A stretch of 6,117 nucleotides of DNA from Cryomorphaceae bacterium (lineage in GTDB: Bacteria; Bacteroidota; Bacteroidia; Flavobacteriales; Schleiferiaceae). The stretch covers positions 1 to 6,117 of the forward strand of contig JABMNC010000041.1 in the NCBI GenBank assembly GCA_013205365.1, read 5' to 3'. The position numbers and the translations under genes are program-made. Position 1 is the stretch's first letter. Each line of letters starts with the position of its first letter. The notes under the pieces were generated by a model, which ran no database searches, had not been told where the DNA came from, and worked only from the letters and a program-made list of their open reading frames with translations. Shown here in pieces: positions 6,019 to 6,117 of the stretch.

Positions 6019-6072
6019 CATCTTGCCATCCTTCGGATTCTTTCCGCAAAGACCACAACATCAAAACTATAG
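6019..6072 (+). pseudogene. Detached C-terminal strand of the ParE-like toxin
   Basis: Reading on in the toxin frame past the TAG gives HLAILRILSAKTTTSKL and then TAG at 6070-6072. The ILRIL-S-x-K segment matches the final beta strand of ParE/RelE toxins (I-L-R-I-L-H-x-R), with Ser replacing the usual His. With this segment the gene would encode 95 residues, the normal family size. The reading frame is therefore intact except for one stop codon, which could be a real nonsense mutation, a sequencing error, or much less likely a read-through site. Confidence 0.6.
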
Positions 6073-6117
6073 GGCTTTCAACCTCGCCATCACCACTTCT
6101 TTTTTGCGGTTGGCAAC
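6067..6117 (-). CDS. 3' end of an unidentified minus-strand gene
   Basis: Read on the minus strand from the window edge, the frame gives VANRKKEVVMARLKAL and then TAG at 6069-6067. A lysine/arginine-rich amphipathic tail of this kind is a plausible protein C-terminus, but 16 residues do not identify a family. It would converge on the toxin remnant, whose final TAG (6070-6072) overlaps it. The frame is too short to exclude chance. Confidence 0.3.
   Translation of the reverse strand, partial: VANRKKEVVMARLKAL

Noticed and set aside
1..6117. CRISPR arrays, tRNA or rRNA genes, insertion sequences, long direct or inverted repeats
   Set aside because: I looked for repeated units and cloverleaf-like sequences and saw none. 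The only notable inverted repeats are the promoter palindrome and the terminator stem.

Overview
The window looks like a piece of a Bacteroidota chromosome with moderately high GC, possibly a Flavobacteriia or Cryomorphaceae-type lineage. Three things support this. There is a kynureninase / kynurenine 3-monooxygenase pair. The only two convincing promoter elements match the Bacteroidota -7 consensus (TAnnTTTG), and both sit almost on top of start codons. Shine-Dalgarno sequences are not evident. The genus cannot be read from the sequence.

Layout. Bases 1-1650 (+) hold the 3' end of kynU and a complete kmo. These are two successive steps of tryptophan (kynurenine) catabolism, which normally feeds quinolinate/NAD synthesis. 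Bases 1675-3183 (-) hold an MlaF-type ABC ATPase and an MlaE-type permease, a two-gene phospholipid/lipid-transport unit convergent with kmo and without an adjacent MCE substrate-binding gene. Bases 3184-3212 are a tiny divergent promoter region in which two -7 elements face away from each other as a near-perfect palindrome. Bases 3213-3317 (+) encode an unlisted 34-residue lipoprotein, followed by a hairpin-plus-T-tract terminator (3319-3373).

Bases 3380-5657 (+) form a tightly packed unit: an SprT-like zinc metalloprotease-fold protein, purK and purE. Each junction overlaps by 4 bases (ATGA), which suggests translational coupling. PurK and PurE together convert AIR to CAIR in de novo purine synthesis.

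Bases 5667-6072 (+) carry a toxin-antitoxin-like pair placed 9 bases behind purE. It consists of a 45-residue acidic candidate antitoxin and an overlapping RelE/ParE-family toxin. The toxin is cut by an in-frame TAG, while its conserved last strand remains readable downstream, so the toxin is probably a recent nonsense pseudogene. The last 51 bases appear to hold the 3' end of an unidentified minus-strand gene.

Most of the window is housekeeping. The parts worth a second look are the back-to-back promoter, the mini-lipoprotein with its hairpin, and the decaying or unusual toxin-antitoxin module at the end of the purine unit.
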